Assembly (NCBI GenBank): GCA_900316565.1
Contig: ONDK01000003.1
Coordinates: forward strand, 1 to 64,000
Reading direction: 5' to 3'
DNA: 64,000 nt
Source of the DNA: an uncultured Prevotella sp.
GTDB lineage: Bacteria > Bacteroidota > Bacteroidia > Bacteroidales > Bacteroidaceae
A program made the position numbers and the translations under genes. Shown one piece after another: positions 25,596-34,544 of the stretch. Within the stretch, counting starts at the first letter, position 1; each line of letters begins with the position of its first letter. The notes beneath the pieces were generated by a model, which was not told the origin of the DNA, ran no database searches, and saw only the letters and a list, made by a program, of their open reading frames with translations.

Positions 25596-26033
25596 TTAGT
25601 CGAAATCAACGTACTTCATTACTGTTCGGTAATATTTCTGTGTGGCACGGACGGAATATCCTGTTCCGCCCTTCCACATGCGGATAGCTTTCTCAACATT
25701 GTTGCCTGGATTGTAATAAGACATGAAGATGTCGAACATTTCGCGTGATTTTTTCTCACTGTAGCGGTCTTTCAGCGTGTAGCGCTTGCGGCTTCCACGC
25801 TTCTGGAGAATCTGATTTACGGCTTTCACTACCACTGGCGACATTTGTAGTACTCCAACGTACTGACCGTTTCTTGCCCAGGCGTTTCCTCGGCTCTCTA
25901 CGTGGATGATGGCATCCACAACCGGGTCCCAGTCGAAGTCATTGTTTTCGCTTGCGGCACTGACGTTTGTGACGGCAGATACCATAATGATTAATAATGC
26001 TAATACTCTCAGTTTTTTTAAAAATCTCATCAT
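25596..26033 (-). CDS. Secreted transglycosylase/lysozyme-like protein
   Basis: A 145-residue protein with an N-terminal signal peptide (cleavage near VSA-AS, residue 26) and a small lysozyme-like fold. IIHVESRGN (42-50) places a glutamate, E46, as in the SLT catalytic ESxxN motif. YVGVLQMSP (58-66) corresponds to the GxLQ motif of lytic transglycosylases. The C-terminal MWKGGTGYS resembles the NAGP/YN region but is not identical. It probably cleaves or binds peptidoglycan in the periplasm. The fold is short, so activity is unproven. MM at the start leaves a one-codon ambiguity. Confidence 0.75.
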   Translation of the reverse strand: MMRFLKKLRVLALLIIMVSAVTNVSAASENNDFDWDPVVDAIIHVESRGNAWARNGQYVGVLQMSPVVVKAVNQILQKRGSRKRYTLKDRYSEKKSREMFDIFMSYYNPGNNVEKAIRMWKGGTGYSVRATQKYYRTVMKYVDFD

Positions 26034-26272
26034 AAAATGTTTTATGGATTCTGAACGTCAAGAACTACGACTACTGCATGTCAGCCACAATAGTGCTGAC
26101 AGGAGAAAGCGAAGTCTTTATTATATGAACCTGAAAGGCTCTTGCCCGAGTACAAAAATGCAAGCCTGAATACAACACAGCCTTTGCATAAACGTAAAAA
26201 CGGCGTTCACGACACAGTCCTATGTGAGATAGAGTTACTTCTGTGTCTGGAATCCAGTTATCAATTCGGTTG

Positions 26273-26304
26273 CAAAGGTACAAAAAAAATGTCAAAACGC
26301 CAAA
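26273..26304 (-). promoter_or_regulatory. Promoter, probably of the transglycosylase-like gene
   Basis: Minus strand TTTG (26301-26304), 20-bp spacer, TACCTTTG (26273-26280). The only downstream gene starts at 26033, so the leader would be about 230 nt. No reading frame between them is convincing. Confidence 0.65.
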
Positions 26305-26349
26305 TGGTTACACTCTTACTGTTAATTTAATTTAGATTTGCGGCTTAAT

Positions 26350-26381
26350 TTTGCATAAGTGGAAAATACGCCGTATCTTTG
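26350..26381 (+). promoter_or_regulatory. Promoter of fabG
   Basis: TTTG (26350-26353), 20-bp spacer, TATCTTTG (26374-26381). The start would be near 26388, with a leader of about 78 nt. The rest of the 26034-26465 gap shows no gene. Confidence 0.75.
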
Positions 26382-26465
26382 CAAACAAAAGGCTGAAGCC
26401 TTGCAAGCTTGGCAACGAAACAACAAAACAATATTATAATTCATTAAAGATTAGTTACAATTATT

Positions 26466-27218
26466 ATGGGACTTTTACAGGGAAAGGTCGCACTTATTAC
26501 TGGTGCGGCACGTGGCATTGGTAAGGCCATAGCACTTAAGTTTGCTGAAGAAGGCGCCGATATCGCATTCACAGACCTCGTTATTGATGAGGAGCACGGT
26601 GGCTTGGAGACTGAACGCGAGATTCAGGCTAAAGGCGTTAAAGCTAAAGGCTATGCCGGCAATGCGGCTAACTTCGAAGAGACAGAGGCTCTTGTCAATA
26701 AGATAAATGAAGACTTCGGTCATATCGATATTCTTGTCAACAACGCAGGTATTACTAAGGACGGTCTGATGCTTAAGATGACAGAACAGCAGTGGGACGC
26801 CGTTATCAACGTGAATCTGAAGAGTGCGTTCAACTTTATCCACGCCATTACTCCTATTATGATGCATCAGAAGGGCGGAAGCATTATCAATATGGCTTCT
26901 GTCGTGGGTATCCATGGTAATGCAGGCCAGTGTAACTACGCAGCGTCGAAGGCTGGACTCATTGCTCTTGCCAAGAGCATCGGTCAGGAGATTGGCCGAC
27001 GTGGTATACGTGCAAACGCCATCGCTCCAGGATTCATCGATACGGCCATGACACAGGCTCTTCCTGATGACATACGTAAGGAGTGGATAAAGAATATTCC
27101 GCTGCGCCGCGCCGGTAAGGTTGAGGATATTGCAAACGTTGCCACATTCCTGGCTTCGGACCTCTCAAGTTATGTTACGGGTCAGGTCATACAGGTTGAT
27201 GGCGGAATGAATATGTAA
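26466..27218 (+). CDS. fabG: 3-oxoacyl-[acyl-carrier-protein] reductase
   Basis: An NADPH-dependent reductase of the type II fatty-acid elongation cycle. The 250 residues form a classical SDR: TGAARGIGKA cofactor loop (about 12-21), NNAG (91-94), catalytic S in MASVVG, and Y-x3-K in YAASKAGL near 157-161, ending with the family-typical QVIQVDGGMNM. Length is normal. Its stop overlaps the start of the pseudouridine synthase gene by one base (TAATG), so the two are translationally coupled. No other fab gene is adjacent. Confidence 0.92.
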   Translation: MGLLQGKVALITGAARGIGKAIALKFAEEGADIAFTDLVIDEEHGGLETEREIQAKGVKAKGYAGNAANFEETEALVNKINEDFGHIDILVNNAGITKDGLMLKMTEQQWDAVINVNLKSAFNFIHAITPIMMHQKGGSIINMASVVGIHGNAGQCNYAASKAGLIALAKSIGQEIGRRGIRANAIAPGFIDTAMTQALPDDIRKEWIKNIPLRRAGKVEDIANVATFLASDLSSYVTGQVIQVDGGMNM

Positions 27219-27895
27219 TGAAGGTTCTCTACGAAGATAACCATATTATCATAGTCTACAAGGAGAGTGGCGAGATCGTGCAAGGCGATAAGACCGGCGA
27301 CCGCCCACTTTCCGAGACGGTAAAAGAATGGATTAAGGCGAAGTACAACAAACCAGGGAATGTCTTCCTCGGTGTTGTGCATCGCCTTGACCGTCCTGTA
27401 TCCGGTCTTGTGGCCTTTGGAAAGACGTCGAAGGCTACGTCGAGGTTGAACAAAATGTTTCGGGAGGGTAGTGTTCACAAGACTTATTGGGCCATCGTTC
27501 AGGGCTGTCCAAAAAATCCAGAGGCAGAGTTGACTCACTGGATAGTCCGCAATGAGCGGATTAACAAAAGCTTTGCCTACGATCATGAGGTGGAGGGAGC
27601 GAAGAAAGCTGTCTTGGATTATAAGGTTATCAGTCACGGGGATAAATATTCCCTGCTCGAAGTAAACTTGAAAACGGGTCGCCACCATCAGATACGTTGC
27701 CAGTTGTCAACTATCGGATGTCCTATTCGAGGCGATCTTAAGTATGGGGCTCGTAGGAGCAATTCTGATGGAAGCATCAGTCTGTTGAGTCATAAAATAG
27801 AATTTGAACATCCTGTGAGTCATAAGTTGATCAGTATCGTCAGTCCTTTGCCTGATGACAGATTGTGGAGGGCTTTGGCCGAAGGATTGGAATAG
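27218..27895 (+). CDS. RluA-family RNA pseudouridine synthase
   Basis: Isomerises uridine to pseudouridine in rRNA or tRNA. The 225 residues form one catalytic domain without an S4 domain. Motif II VVHRLDRPVSGLVAF contains the catalytic aspartate D58. Motif III LLEVNLKTGRHHQIRCQLS is intact and the C-terminus has ISLLSHKIEFEHPV. The target base cannot be told from the sequence. The lack of an S4 domain fits the short RluA/TruC-like group. Coupled to fabG upstream and followed after 1 nt by the SGNH hydrolase gene. Confidence 0.9.
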   Translation: MKVLYEDNHIIIVYKESGEIVQGDKTGDRPLSETVKEWIKAKYNKPGNVFLGVVHRLDRPVSGLVAFGKTSKATSRLNKMFREGSVHKTYWAIVQGCPKNPEAELTHWIVRNERINKSFAYDHEVEGAKKAVLDYKVISHGDKYSLLEVNLKTGRHHQIRCQLSTIGCPIRGDLKYGARRSNSDGSISLLSHKIEFEHPVSHKLISIVSPLPDDRLWRALAEGLE

Positions 27896-27896
27896 G

Positions 27897-28709
27897 GTGG
27901 GGACTGTCAGAGCCGTCATATTGTTCTTGTTCTTTGCAGTGGCTTCGAATGCCAATGCGCAGGACGTGAATTGGACAGACCATATGTCCAATCTGTCTCC
28001 CGACAGTATTCCTGCACGCGTCAGTGAGGATAAAACCGTAGGTCATGAGCCAGAGGTGGTAGGTATTGGAAAGGCTATGGGGGGAGAGTCCTTTTATGGT
28101 TATCCTTCATTTGATGAGAATGGCGTTGATACAGCGCATCAGGTTATTCTCCTTATCGGCGATTCGATGCTTGACGGCTTGGGAAGTAGATTCGTTGATT
28201 ATGCTGCAGAGAACGGTGATGAGTTTCATGCTGTGATTTGGTATGGGAGTAACTCCAAGCATTGGGCTACCACTCACGATTTGGAATACAGTATCAACCG
28301 CGTTCATCCCACATTTATTATTATGAGTCTAGGAACAAATGATATGGGCTATTACGATTATGATCGCCGGCGTGGATGGATTGACGATATCATAAAGACC
28401 TTCGGCAATATCCCCTTTGTATGGATAGGCCCTTTGCCACGGCGTGGCTTCCGTAATCCGCGAATTGTCAGCATTATTAGGGAGAAAGTAGGCGATAGGC
28501 GTTTCTATGACAGTTCAGATACTTATTGTGCCCGCATTGACGGCATTCATCCCACATTACTATCTGCAGCAAAGTGGGTTGATGCGATAGCCCAATGGAT
28601 GAGTGCTCCGGGGCTCACGGCCCATCCCATAAAGATGGATTATCCTCAGCATCATGTCCGATTTATAGCTGACGAGAAACATACAATGAAATATCATGGA
28701 CGCAGGTAG
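27897..28709 (+). CDS. Secreted SGNH/GDSL-type hydrolase
   Basis: A periplasmic SGNH-fold esterase or acetyl-hydrolase candidate, 270 residues from a GTG start. Starting at GTG 27897 gives a clean signal peptide (GTVRAVILFLFFAVASNANA) right after the rluA-type stop, with AAGGA about 10 nt upstream. An upstream in-frame ATG at 27855 would put 14 polar residues before the signal and is less likely. Block I LLIGDSMLDG holds the nucleophile Ser, block III SLGTNDMG the oxyanion Asn, and block V DGIHPT the Asp/His pair. The substrate is unknown; cell-wall or polysaccharide O-acetyl groups are plausible. Confidence 0.82.
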   Translation: MGTVRAVILFLFFAVASNANAQDVNWTDHMSNLSPDSIPARVSEDKTVGHEPEVVGIGKAMGGESFYGYPSFDENGVDTAHQVILLIGDSMLDGLGSRFVDYAAENGDEFHAVIWYGSNSKHWATTHDLEYSINRVHPTFIIMSLGTNDMGYYDYDRRRGWIDDIIKTFGNIPFVWIGPLPRRGFRNPRIVSIIREKVGDRRFYDSSDTYCARIDGIHPTLLSAAKWVDAIAQWMSAPGLTAHPIKMDYPQHHVRFIADEKHTMKYHGRR

Positions 28710-28715
28710 ACTAGC

Positions 28716-29705
28716 CTAAAGAGATGTATCTTCATTCTCACTCGCAGCTTCTATGTTACGCATCAGTCCGGAATATTTTGCGCGTTTTACTGCCGAACCT
28801 TTAAATAGTTTTCTGTATTTATTTATATCGAGGTTTTGCCAATCGCTTTTCCTCATATCCAATAATTCTTCACTCGGTTGAAACTCCTGCTCTGTAGTTG
28901 GAGAGGAGAAACGATTCCATGGACAGGACCGCTGACATCGGTCGCAACCGTAGATAGTGTCACCCATGGCTTTCTTAGCACCTTCTGACAGTTCCCCTCG
29001 ATTTTCTATAAGTTGGTAGCTGAGACAGAGCTGTGCGTCGAAGGGATTTGTTGACAGAGCATGTGTGGGGCAGTTGTCTATGCATCTGTGACATCGTCCG
29101 CAACGGCTTTCTATGGGCTTGTCATATTCAAGTTCTATGTCTACGAATATCTCACCGAGAAAGAACATTGTTCCGGCATGAGGAATGATGAGAAGATTGT
29201 TTTTGCCAATCCAGCCTAGTCCTGCTTTCATTGCCCAGTATCGTTCAAGGACGGGAGCCGTGTCGACGAAGACACGACAATTCTCTATATCCCATTGGAA
29301 CGTATTGGCCAAAGTTCTTAGCCGTTCTTTTATCACAATGTGATAATCATGTCCAAGTGCATATGCAGCGAACTTATAACCTTCCTCCTTCTGTGATGCT
29401 GACGGTGCATAGTTCATGGCAACAGATATGATGCTTTTCGTTCCCGGAACTAACAGTGTAGGGTCAAGGCGCTTCTCAACATTACGGTACATATAGTCCA
29501 TGTCTGCGAAGCAGTGCTTGTTCACACGTCTGAGATACGTTTCTCTTTCTTCTCCCTCTACGGGTTCTGCCTTGGCAATGCCACACGAGAAAAAACCGAG
29601 ACGTCGTGCCTCGGCTTTAATAGCTTCTGACATCTTGTGAAGTTTGTCCTTCTTGGATTCTCCGTGAATGTCATTTATGTCTGAGGTGTAATCTGTGTTA
29701 GTCAA
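28716..29705 (-). CDS. queG: Epoxyqueuosine reductase
   Basis: A cobalamin-dependent Fe-S enzyme performing the last step of queuosine synthesis in tRNA, reducing epoxyqueuosine. The 329 residues have the family core (CRVFVDTAPVLERYWA, AGLGWIGKNNLLI) and two ferredoxin-like 4Fe-4S motifs, CGRCHRCIDNCP and CDRCQRSCPWN, with all eight cysteines. The N-terminus carries about 20 extra polar residues before KMSEAIKAEARRLGF, so a later Met (residue 25) is a possible start. It follows the deacetylase gene by 11 nt on the same strand. Its stop faces the SGNH gene at only 6 bp. Confidence 0.93.
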   Translation of the reverse strand: MTNTDYTSDINDIHGESKKDKLHKMSEAIKAEARRLGFFSCGIAKAEPVEGEERETYLRRVNKHCFADMDYMYRNVEKRLDPTLLVPGTKSIISVAMNYAPSASQKEEGYKFAAYALGHDYHIVIKERLRTLANTFQWDIENCRVFVDTAPVLERYWAMKAGLGWIGKNNLLIIPHAGTMFFLGEIFVDIELEYDKPIESRCGRCHRCIDNCPTHALSTNPFDAQLCLSYQLIENRGELSEGAKKAMGDTIYGCDRCQRSCPWNRFSSPTTEQEFQPSEELLDMRKSDWQNLDINKYRKLFKGSAVKRAKYSGLMRNIEAASENEDTSL

Positions 29706-29716
29706 ATCGTAATTGA

Positions 29717-30328
29717 TTATGGTATCTTCTTAAATTCATATCCCTGCTCCTTGAGCCATTCTATACTCTCGGGTAGAGCTGTCTGCAACTTGTAGATACT
29801 CTTTAGTGAATCGTGGAAAGTTATGATGGAGCCGTTACGTGCGAAGCGCTTGACATTGTTTACAACATCATCTGCAGTGAGGAGCTTCGAGTAGTCGCGT
29901 GTTACTAGGTCCCACATGACAATAGTGAACTTTCGTTTCATCCACCAGTAAACGGCATGTCGCATCCATCCGTGTGGCGGACGGAAGAGGTGGGCATGGA
30001 TAAGATCGTTGGCATCATGAACGTCAACGTAATAAGTAACAGCCCAGTGTTTCAAAGAGCCAAGATGGTGATAGGTGTGGTTGCCCACTTGATGTCCTTC
30101 TGCAACAATCTGTTTGTACAGTTCCGGATATTTCCGGACGTTGTCGCCTACCATGAAAAACGTGGCCTTGATGTTGTATTTCCGAAGTGTATCTAGAATA
30201 AACGGCGTACTCTCCGGAATAGGTCCGTCGTCGAAGGTCAAGTAAACGGAATGTTCGTTCTTGTCCATTCTCCAGAGTGCATTAGGGTAAATCCATCTCA
30301 GCCATTTAGCCGGTTGTTCTATAATCAC
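29717..30328 (-). CDS. Polysaccharide deacetylase (NodB homology domain)
   Basis: A metal-dependent de-N- or de-O-acetylase of the carbohydrate esterase 4 type, 203 residues. Motif 1 TFDDGP (about 31-36) has the catalytic Asp and metal Asp. Motif 2 HTYHH supplies the H-x3-H ligands. Motif 3 FRPPHGW, motif 4 MWDLVTRDY and motif 5 ITFHDS follow. No signal peptide is seen, so it is either cytosolic or attached by its hydrophobic N-terminal segment. The substrate is unknown. Co-directional with queG (11 nt) and downstream of the DUF2723 gene. Confidence 0.88.
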   Translation of the reverse strand: MIIEQPAKWLRWIYPNALWRMDKNEHSVYLTFDDGPIPESTPFILDTLRKYNIKATFFMVGDNVRKYPELYKQIVAEGHQVGNHTYHHLGSLKHWAVTYYVDVHDANDLIHAHLFRPPHGWMRHAVYWWMKRKFTIVMWDLVTRDYSKLLTADDVVNNVKRFARNGSIITFHDSLKSIYKLQTALPESIEWLKEQGYEFKKIP

Positions 30329-30359
30329 GTTCTTAAGTCTTTAAGTTTCTGATAAATAA

Positions 30360-30445
30360 ATAATGAGGAATGGAGAGTGGTAGATAATTGGTTCGCAAGA
30401 AGTTGTTGCTGACCAAACACTACCGAACTCCTCATTCCTCATTAT
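30360..30445. repeat. Long imperfect hairpin between DUF2723 and deacetylase genes
   Basis: Outer 13-bp arms ATAATGAGGAATG (30360-30372) and CATTCCTCATTAT (30433-30445) enclose further in-register pairs: GAG/CTC, GGTAG (30379-30383)/CTACC (30420-30424) and TTGGT (30388-30392)/ACCAA (30412-30416). The whole forms an 86-nt stem-loop 8 nt past the DUF2723 stop. It resembles a small MITE or a 3' UTR stabiliser. No T-run follows, so it is not a typical terminator. Confidence 0.6.
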
Positions 30446-30452
30446 ATCAAGA

Positions 30453-33400
30453 TTAGTTTATCTTACCGCCCTTGTGCTGATAGCGGTTGACATATTGTGC
30501 ATACGACATCTCGTGCTGTTTGCTCCAAGCTTCGTCGTATTGTGCCGTTATCTTCAGCAGGTTTGTCATAGTATAGCCCAACTCCATCTGACATTCCTGC
30601 ATGTCCATGCTGAAGGCATGGTCATTAAGACTCAGATAGTAGTTAGCGTACTGTGCGGAGTTCTTCCACAGAGCATCAACAATTTGGCGTGCTTTAGTCT
30701 TATTGCCAACGGCATACCAGTCTTGTGCTATCTCAATATCACCGCTCAGTGGGCTTACTGGAACATTGTAGTAAGGAATCTCCTTCTCAATTTTCTCAAG
30801 AACTTTCTTGGCACGTGTCATATCATGACGGGCTATGAGGTTCGTGGCAAGTGAAGCCATGAGACGACGGTGTGTGTAACACATACGCATTACCGTCTGG
30901 TCGATGTAAAGTCCCTTGCGTGACAGTCCACCGAAGCGGAAACGATTCATAACAGCGTCGTAAGTCTTGTCTACATCCATCTTGCCGTCTTGGCCTGAGA
31001 CGATGTAAGGAACGATACGGCAAGCCAATCCTTCCTGAACTTGGTTGTTCTCTAGGCCTGCATAAGCATCACTGCCAACGGTGGTGGCGATGTACAGAGG
31101 ACGTGTCCAGTTGGCATTTGCCAACATCTCGAGCATCATAAGATTATTCTTGTACAGAGCTCTTTGAGTATTGCCATTTTCGTCGGTCAGTGAGATGACC
31201 ATGCGGTCAGGAATGGAATCGCCAGGAAGCATCATGCCACTCTTACGGACGGCATTCTTGTCGACAGTCATGTAAATAGTGTCGGTAGGAATAACGTTAA
31301 GAGCATCATGCATCTCCTTGTCTGAGTTGAATCCTAAGAGGTTGAAGAGTATCTTCTTCTGCTGCGGTGTGAAGTCGTTACGAACCCAATATTTAAGAAT
31401 GTTCTTAAGTTCGTATGGATTATCACCGAAGACTTCCTTAGCCTGTTGCGGATAATTCTTGTACATATCAGCAATGTCGTCCTTCATATCAGGATCTACC
31501 CGCACATATTCGTTCGTGCCGGTTACATATTCTAGACGGCTCCAGGTGATTGGCACAGGTGTAGATTTGTATGCTGGACGCAGCATCTGGTCGATGTACC
31601 AGTCGGTGCTCAGATATGAGAGATTGCAGACACGGAAGTCATCGCCTTGACCTTCTACTTCCTGGTTGTACCACAGAGGGAAGGTGTCGTTATCTCCATT
31701 GGTGAAGATAATTGCATCGCTCTTAGGCTGCAGACTCATGAGATAGTTTCGTCCGAAGTCGCGGCATGTGTAGCGGTTCGAGCGGTCGTGGTCATCCCAG
31801 TTCTGGCTTCCCATCTGTATAGGTACAAACAGTGCTAGGATAGATACAATTGCTGCGACAGCTACAGGCTGTAGCTTAAGTTTCTTCAGCCAGTCTACGA
31901 TTGCCGCGACACCGAGTCCGCACCACATAGCAAAGGCGTAGAAAGAACCTGCGTAAGCATAGTCACGCTCTCGCGGCTGACTTGGTGTCTGATTAAGATA
32001 TACAACTATGGCAAGGCCTGTCATAAAGAACAGGAAGCAGACTACCCAGAACTGCTGGATGCCGCGTTTTCCGCGGAACGCTTGCCAGAACAGACCGATG
32101 AGTCCAAGAAGTAGTGGCAGACAGTAATATACGTTGTGGCCTTTGTTACCACTTGGGTTCTTAACAGGGTCGTAAGCCTTCAGTTGATCAGGTAGCTGAC
32201 TCTGGTCTCCATATATTGCATTGTCGATGAAAGGAATACCGGTTATCCAGTTGCCGTGCTCTGGTTCTCCGTTGCCTTGAATGTCATTCTGGCGTCCGCA
32301 GAAGTTCCACATGAAGTAACGCCAGTACATGAAGTTGCACTGGTATGAGAGGAAGAAGCGGATGTTCTCACCCTGAGTAGGAATTTCTACACCGTCGCCG
32401 GCATCATGCATGGATACACCGCCCATCCAAGACTCATACTGGCTTGTGTGTGCCTGATCGTACATACGTGGGAAGAACATATTCTCAGCGTATTTGTACT
32501 TATCCTTGCTTGTTGGTGAGAAGTATGAGTCAGGCTCATTAGGACTAGCTTTCTCCTTCTTCTCATAGATAGGAGCACCTTTCTCGGTGTCAGCAGCCTG
32601 CATTCCGTTGCCCACTGGATGGTATGACAGCTGTGATGTATAAGCTTGACCGTAGAACAACGGACGGTCTCCATACTGGTCGCGGCTAAGGTAGTTGCCG
32701 AGAGTGAAGATATCCTCCGGAGAGTTCTGGTCCATAGGAGGATTGGCTGTAGAACGTATTATGATAAGGGCATATGAAGAGTAGCCAATCATCAGCATAA
32801 GCATGCAGAGCAGTGCGGTATTCTTCACGCGAGACGTGATAATCTTGTGACCTTTCATCAGTACGAACCAAAGGATGGTAAGTACGACCACGCCCGTCAC
32901 AAACGCTTTCCAGCCGAAGCCATAAAATGGAATACCGAGCAGTGCTACAGCAACGAGAAACGAGATGTTCTCGCGCTTGAGGCTCTTACCGGTATACGTC
33001 TCATATATTGCCCACACGACACCTGCTACAAGTACAAGAATGTATACTATCGTACCTGTATTGAACGGCATTCCAAGAGTATTGGTAAAGAAAAGTTCAA
33101 ACCAACCGCCGACGGTGATGATACCAGGAACAACTCCATAAAGGACCGCTGCTACTAAAACAAATGATATGAGCAGGGCGATGATGGAGCCTTTAAGGTT
33201 TGCGTTAGGCCATTTTCTGTAGTAGAATACCAATACTACTGCAGGTATGCACAGGAGGTTCAGAAGGTGGACTCCTATAGACAGACCTGTCATATATGTT
33301 ATGAGAACCAGCCAGCGGTCGCTGTGCGGCTCGTCTGCATGCTCCTCCCATTTGAGGATAAGCCAGAATACGACGGCAGTGAATGCCGATGAATATGCAT

Positions 33401-33839
33401 AAACCTCACCCTCAACAGCAGAGAACCAGAAAGTGTCGCTGAAGCAATAAATGAGTGCACCCACCAGTGCGGATCCTTCTATGGTAATGGCTTTGCTCAG
33501 TGATGGTACATCTCCGTCCCGTACTATCAGACGACGTGTAAGATGGCTGATGGTCCAGAACAGGAACATGATACATGTTGCGCTCAGTAGGGCACTCATG
33601 GTGTTGACCATCTTAGCGGCGAGTGATGGGTCGTTGACTAATTGTGTGAAAAGATTTGCCGTGAGCATGAAGAATGGTGCCCCAGGCGGATGGCCTATCT
33701 CCAATTTATAGGCCGTAGTGATGAACTCAGGACAGTCCCAGAAGGATGCTGTCGGTTCAATGGTAGAGCAATAGACGAATGCGGCTATGACAAAGACAAC
33801 CCATCCGGCTATGCAGTCCACTAATTTAAATTGTTTCAT
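30453..33839 (-). CDS. DUF2723 (TMEM260-like) membrane glycosyltransferase
   Basis: A 1128-residue GT-C-type protein, the Bacteroidota relative of TMEM260 O-mannosyltransferases (GT117). The N-terminal helix is followed by the acidic loop motif PTASFWDCPEF and IGHPPGAPFF, which hold the likely catalytic acid. About a dozen helices run to near residue 690, then a soluble domain and a helical-repeat (TPR-like) C-terminus near 1000-1128. The start at 33839 (MKQFKLVDCIAGW) is chosen: the in-frame ATG at 33884 lies within the -7 element. It probably modifies exported proteins with a sugar; the donor is unknown. Neighbours: deacetylase downstream, DedA-like upstream. Confidence 0.88.
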   Translation of the reverse strand: MKQFKLVDCIAGWVVFVIAAFVYCSTIEPTASFWDCPEFITTAYKLEIGHPPGAPFFMLTANLFTQLVNDPSLAAKMVNTMSALLSATCIMFLFWTISHLTRRLIVRDGDVPSLSKAITIEGSALVGALIYCFSDTFWFSAVEGEVYAYSSAFTAVVFWLILKWEEHADEPHSDRWLVLITYMTGLSIGVHLLNLLCIPAVVLVFYYRKWPNANLKGSIIALLISFVLVAAVLYGVVPGIITVGGWFELFFTNTLGMPFNTGTIVYILVLVAGVVWAIYETYTGKSLKRENISFLVAVALLGIPFYGFGWKAFVTGVVVLTILWFVLMKGHKIITSRVKNTALLCMLMLMIGYSSYALIIIRSTANPPMDQNSPEDIFTLGNYLSRDQYGDRPLFYGQAYTSQLSYHPVGNGMQAADTEKGAPIYEKKEKASPNEPDSYFSPTSKDKYKYAENMFFPRMYDQAHTSQYESWMGGVSMHDAGDGVEIPTQGENIRFFLSYQCNFMYWRYFMWNFCGRQNDIQGNGEPEHGNWITGIPFIDNAIYGDQSQLPDQLKAYDPVKNPSGNKGHNVYYCLPLLLGLIGLFWQAFRGKRGIQQFWVVCFLFFMTGLAIVVYLNQTPSQPRERDYAYAGSFYAFAMWCGLGVAAIVDWLKKLKLQPVAVAAIVSILALFVPIQMGSQNWDDHDRSNRYTCRDFGRNYLMSLQPKSDAIIFTNGDNDTFPLWYNQEVEGQGDDFRVCNLSYLSTDWYIDQMLRPAYKSTPVPITWSRLEYVTGTNEYVRVDPDMKDDIADMYKNYPQQAKEVFGDNPYELKNILKYWVRNDFTPQQKKILFNLLGFNSDKEMHDALNVIPTDTIYMTVDKNAVRKSGMMLPGDSIPDRMVISLTDENGNTQRALYKNNLMMLEMLANANWTRPLYIATTVGSDAYAGLENNQVQEGLACRIVPYIVSGQDGKMDVDKTYDAVMNRFRFGGLSRKGLYIDQTVMRMCYTHRRLMASLATNLIARHDMTRAKKVLEKIEKEIPYYNVPVSPLSGDIEIAQDWYAVGNKTKARQIVDALWKNSAQYANYYLSLNDHAFSMDMQECQMELGYTMTNLLKITAQYDEAWSKQHEMSYAQYVNRYQHKGGKIN

Positions 33840-33881
33840 TATTAGACTTAAAATATTGATGAAATTTCGAAATAATCGGTG

Positions 33882-33912
33882 CAAAGGTAAGAAAATTATT
33901 GATAATTGACAA
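33882..33912 (-). promoter_or_regulatory. Promoter of the DUF2723 gene
   Basis: Minus strand TTG (33910-33912), 20-bp spacer, TACCTTTG (33882-33889). The start would be near 33875, 36 nt before the chosen ATG at 33839. Confidence 0.65.
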
Positions 33913-34011
33913 TTGATAACGGATAATTATGATATCCTTTAACGTTTAGTGGCATTATTAAGGCCTGATGGTGGTATAAAGTATTTTTTTAACGGTAACA
34001 GAAGGTTTCTT

Positions 34012-34467
34012 TCAATTGAAGATAAGGCCAACTCCTGCTATTAATATAAGGTATCGCAGAAGTTTTCCGATGAAGATAGATAGTATTGAGATGAACTTAT
34101 TAGCACGTGTATAACCTAATAGTATTGTTATCGCAGAGCCTATTATCGGTAGAAAAGCAAAGAAACCTATCCATGCTCCATGATTGCCCATAAATCTGCG
34201 GGCTTTTATAAGGCTCTCTTCCTTCACGTGAAGATATTTCTCTACCCATTCAAGCTTTCCAAGACTGCCTATGAAGTAATTAAAAACAGAGCCAAGGACA
34301 TTTCCTATAGTGCCATAGATTATCAGTGGGACAGGCTTAAGCCCTGCCGCGAGCAGGCCAAGCATCACTGCTTCCGAAGAGAATGGAAAGAAACTGCCAG
34401 CAAGGAATGCTCCTAAGAGCATTCCCCAATAGCCGTAATCCATAAGAAAGGTAGAGATAGTGTCCAT
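34012..34467 (-). CDS. DedA/YqaA-type membrane protein
   Basis: A 151-residue inner-membrane protein of the DedA (SNARE-associated, VTT) superfamily, closest in size to YqaA. The core has GYWGMLLGAFLAGSFFPFSSEAV (about 12-34), GNVLGSVFNYFIGSLG (about 55-70) and FFAFLPIIGSAITILLGYTRA, with the paired re-entrant segments typical of VTT lipid-flippase-like proteins. The DedA families include undecaprenyl-phosphate transporters. Whether this short member has that activity is unknown. Downstream of the unrecognised membrane protein gene by 77 nt. Confidence 0.85.
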   Translation of the reverse strand: MDTISTFLMDYGYWGMLLGAFLAGSFFPFSSEAVMLGLLAAGLKPVPLIIYGTIGNVLGSVFNYFIGSLGKLEWVEKYLHVKEESLIKARRFMGNHGAWIGFFAFLPIIGSAITILLGYTRANKFISILSIFIGKLLRYLILIAGVGLIFN

Positions 34468-34544
34468 TGCTCCAGTAAATTTTATTCACGCCTTAAAGAT
34501 ATAGCTTGCGTTGTGATGTTCGTTTGTTGTCTATCTTTCCTTGT

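Noticed and set aside
26071..26295. 74-residue frame in the leader of the transglycosylase-like gene
   Set aside because: Its start lies upstream of the predicted transcription start and the sequence shows no protein-like pattern.
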